Shown piece by piece: positions 63,101 to 64,000 of a stretch of 64,000 nucleotides of DNA (positions are counted from its first letter, which is position 1; every line of letters starts with the position of its first letter). The notes beneath the pieces were generated by a model. It had not been told where the DNA came from and did no database searches. It saw only the letters and a list, made by a program, of their open reading frames with translations. The position numbers were made by a program, and so were the translations under genes. The DNA comes from Puffinus mauretanicus. Its lineage: Eukaryota > Chordata > Aves > Procellariiformes > Procellariidae. The stretch spans positions 2,852,001 through 2,916,000 of the forward strand of contig JAJKFH010001865.1 in NCBI GenBank assembly GCA_023333565.1. The letters are read 5' to 3'.

Positions 63101-63894
63101 GGCACTTGTTCACAACAGGTGCTTAACTTTATGTCCCTGAACCATACTGTTCAGGAGCTGCTGCCACAAGTCTTCCTGGAGTAAGGAAGCCTAACCTATT
63201 GACTAGGCTAAGGAAGGCTTGTGTCTTTGCAAAAGATCCCTATGTCTTGCTGCATTTAAGATGGTGTTTGTGCAGGACCATACGTGCCCAGGTTGTGTGT
63301 GAATCTGTGGGAAGAGTATATGCATAGTAGTGTTGCGGGTGGGTTTGCAGTGGCTATTTAAGATTGATGAATGTACTTTTGTCTTTTTGTAGAATTCATG
63401 TCAAGAAAGAAATGGAATTTAATTTCTTTAATGCTTTTAGAATCTCTCAGGAATTATTTTCTCCACCGAGTCCCTTTTGAATGTCCATATCAAATTTATG
63501 TATTCTAAGGTTGGAATATATTAATATTTTTTCAGTATATATTTTTAAAAAACTGAGAACGTTTACAATTTGATATGCCTGTCTTTACAAAACCCTTATT
63601 GACTAGCAGAAGCCCATAGACACTTACAGAACAAAAAGACATAACAGGAATAGATAGTTCTAATAGTATGAGATGTGCATTTCACAGAACTATACCCTAT
63701 AATGTATTTTATATTTCACCAAAAAAAAAGATGAATGTTGATCAATTTTCTGTACATATTTAGCTCAGACAACTTTCTAACTGTTTTTTAAATTGTTTGA
63801 AAAGATATCTACCAAAAATTATGTTCAGAGGCATCTCATGTAACTTGTTACTTTGAAGTAGAAAGCAGAGCCACAAGCAAGAATACAGAGCAAA
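60136..63894. other. Noncoding AT-rich stretch, no gene recognised
   Basis: Apart from the double hairpin at 60.9 kb, it holds an A-rich patch at about 61,219-61,262, a CA run near 62,083-62,094 and a 10-bp palindrome gaacatgttc at 60,996-61,005 that fits a p53 half-site by consensus. Open frames are short and unrecognised. Confidence 0.7.
60894..60976. other. Two overlapping, mutually exclusive hairpins
   Basis: Hairpin 1 pairs 60,894-60,907 (aaatattagaattt) with 60,920-60,933, 14 bp with no mismatch and a 12-base loop. Hairpin 2 pairs 60,929-60,941 (tatttcaacattt) with 60,965-60,977, 13 bp with no mismatch and a loop of about 23 bases. The right arm of the first shares five bases with the left arm of the second, so both cannot form fully together. 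The origin is unknown. A decayed palindromic DNA transposon is one possibility. Confidence 0.6.
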
Positions 63895-64000
63895 AGACAA
63901 TACTGGTGATCTTGCACATAAAAATTTCACTCAGAGATCCAGAGCAAGTAGTAGTATATCCATTTCACAGATGGAGAAATGCATACGCAGGAAGAAGGTA
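63895..64000 (-). mobile_element. MIR/L3-like SINE fragment, cut by the window end
   Basis: The plus strand shows the reverse complement of the same family seen at 60 kb. The tail is represented by ttcactcagagatccagagc, and the core by tatccatttcacagatggag, then aaatgcatacg. The orientation is opposite to the 60-kb copy. The head would lie beyond the right edge of the window. Confidence 0.6.

Noticed and set aside
1..64000. tRNA, rRNA, CRISPR, bacterial operon or viral genome features
   Set aside because: No T-loop with a matching cloverleaf, no rRNA motif, no regularly spaced repeats and no dense same-strand coding were seen. The window is clearly vertebrate noncoding DNA.

Overview
The window looks like bird genomic DNA, most likely from Neoaves (the large non-galliform bird group). 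Three things point there. First, a 5'-truncated CR1 retrotransposon at about 36.75-38.05 kb ends in the CR1 8-bp terminal repeat and has a recognisable reverse transcriptase. Second, a 561-bp solo long terminal repeat at 11,373-11,933 matches, from memory, an ERVL-type LTR family common in neoavian genomes. Third, interspersed repeats are sparse and the background is AT-rich. The exact species and locus cannot be read from the sequence.

I found no host protein-coding gene, rRNA or tRNA. The listed open frames are short, lack family motifs and are about as long as chance allows. The only recognisable coding DNA is the broken CR1 ORF2 on the minus strand. The window is therefore intergenic or intronic. 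Short exons flanked by splice sites cannot be excluded by eye.

Layout: 0-11.4 kb is unannotated AT-rich DNA with a small degenerate tandem duplication. The solo LTR sits at 11.4-11.9 kb. From 12 to 25.7 kb the DNA is unique, with two long near-perfect hairpins at 16.7 and 17.9 kb and a possible SINE scrap at 23.9 kb. An old CR1 scrap lies at 25.7-25.96 kb. A MIR/L3-like scrap at 35.7 kb precedes the main CR1 copy. From 38 to 60 kb the DNA is mostly unique, with several GC-richer patches (39.05-39.6, 40.5-41.05, 48.2-48.5, 53.4-54.8 kb), a strong G-quadruplex motif at 46.1 kb and a SINE scrap with an adjacent hairpin at 44.4 kb. A MIR/L3-like element on the plus strand lies at 60 kb, a pair of mutually exclusive hairpins at 60.9 kb, and a minus-strand MIR/L3-like element runs off the right end.

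Nothing here forms a gene system. The observations most worth a second look are the three hairpin loci (16.7, 17.9 and 60.9 kb), which could be ancient palindromic transposons, conserved noncoding elements or small-RNA precursors, and the LTR, which keeps an intact cAMP-response element and a poly(A) signal.
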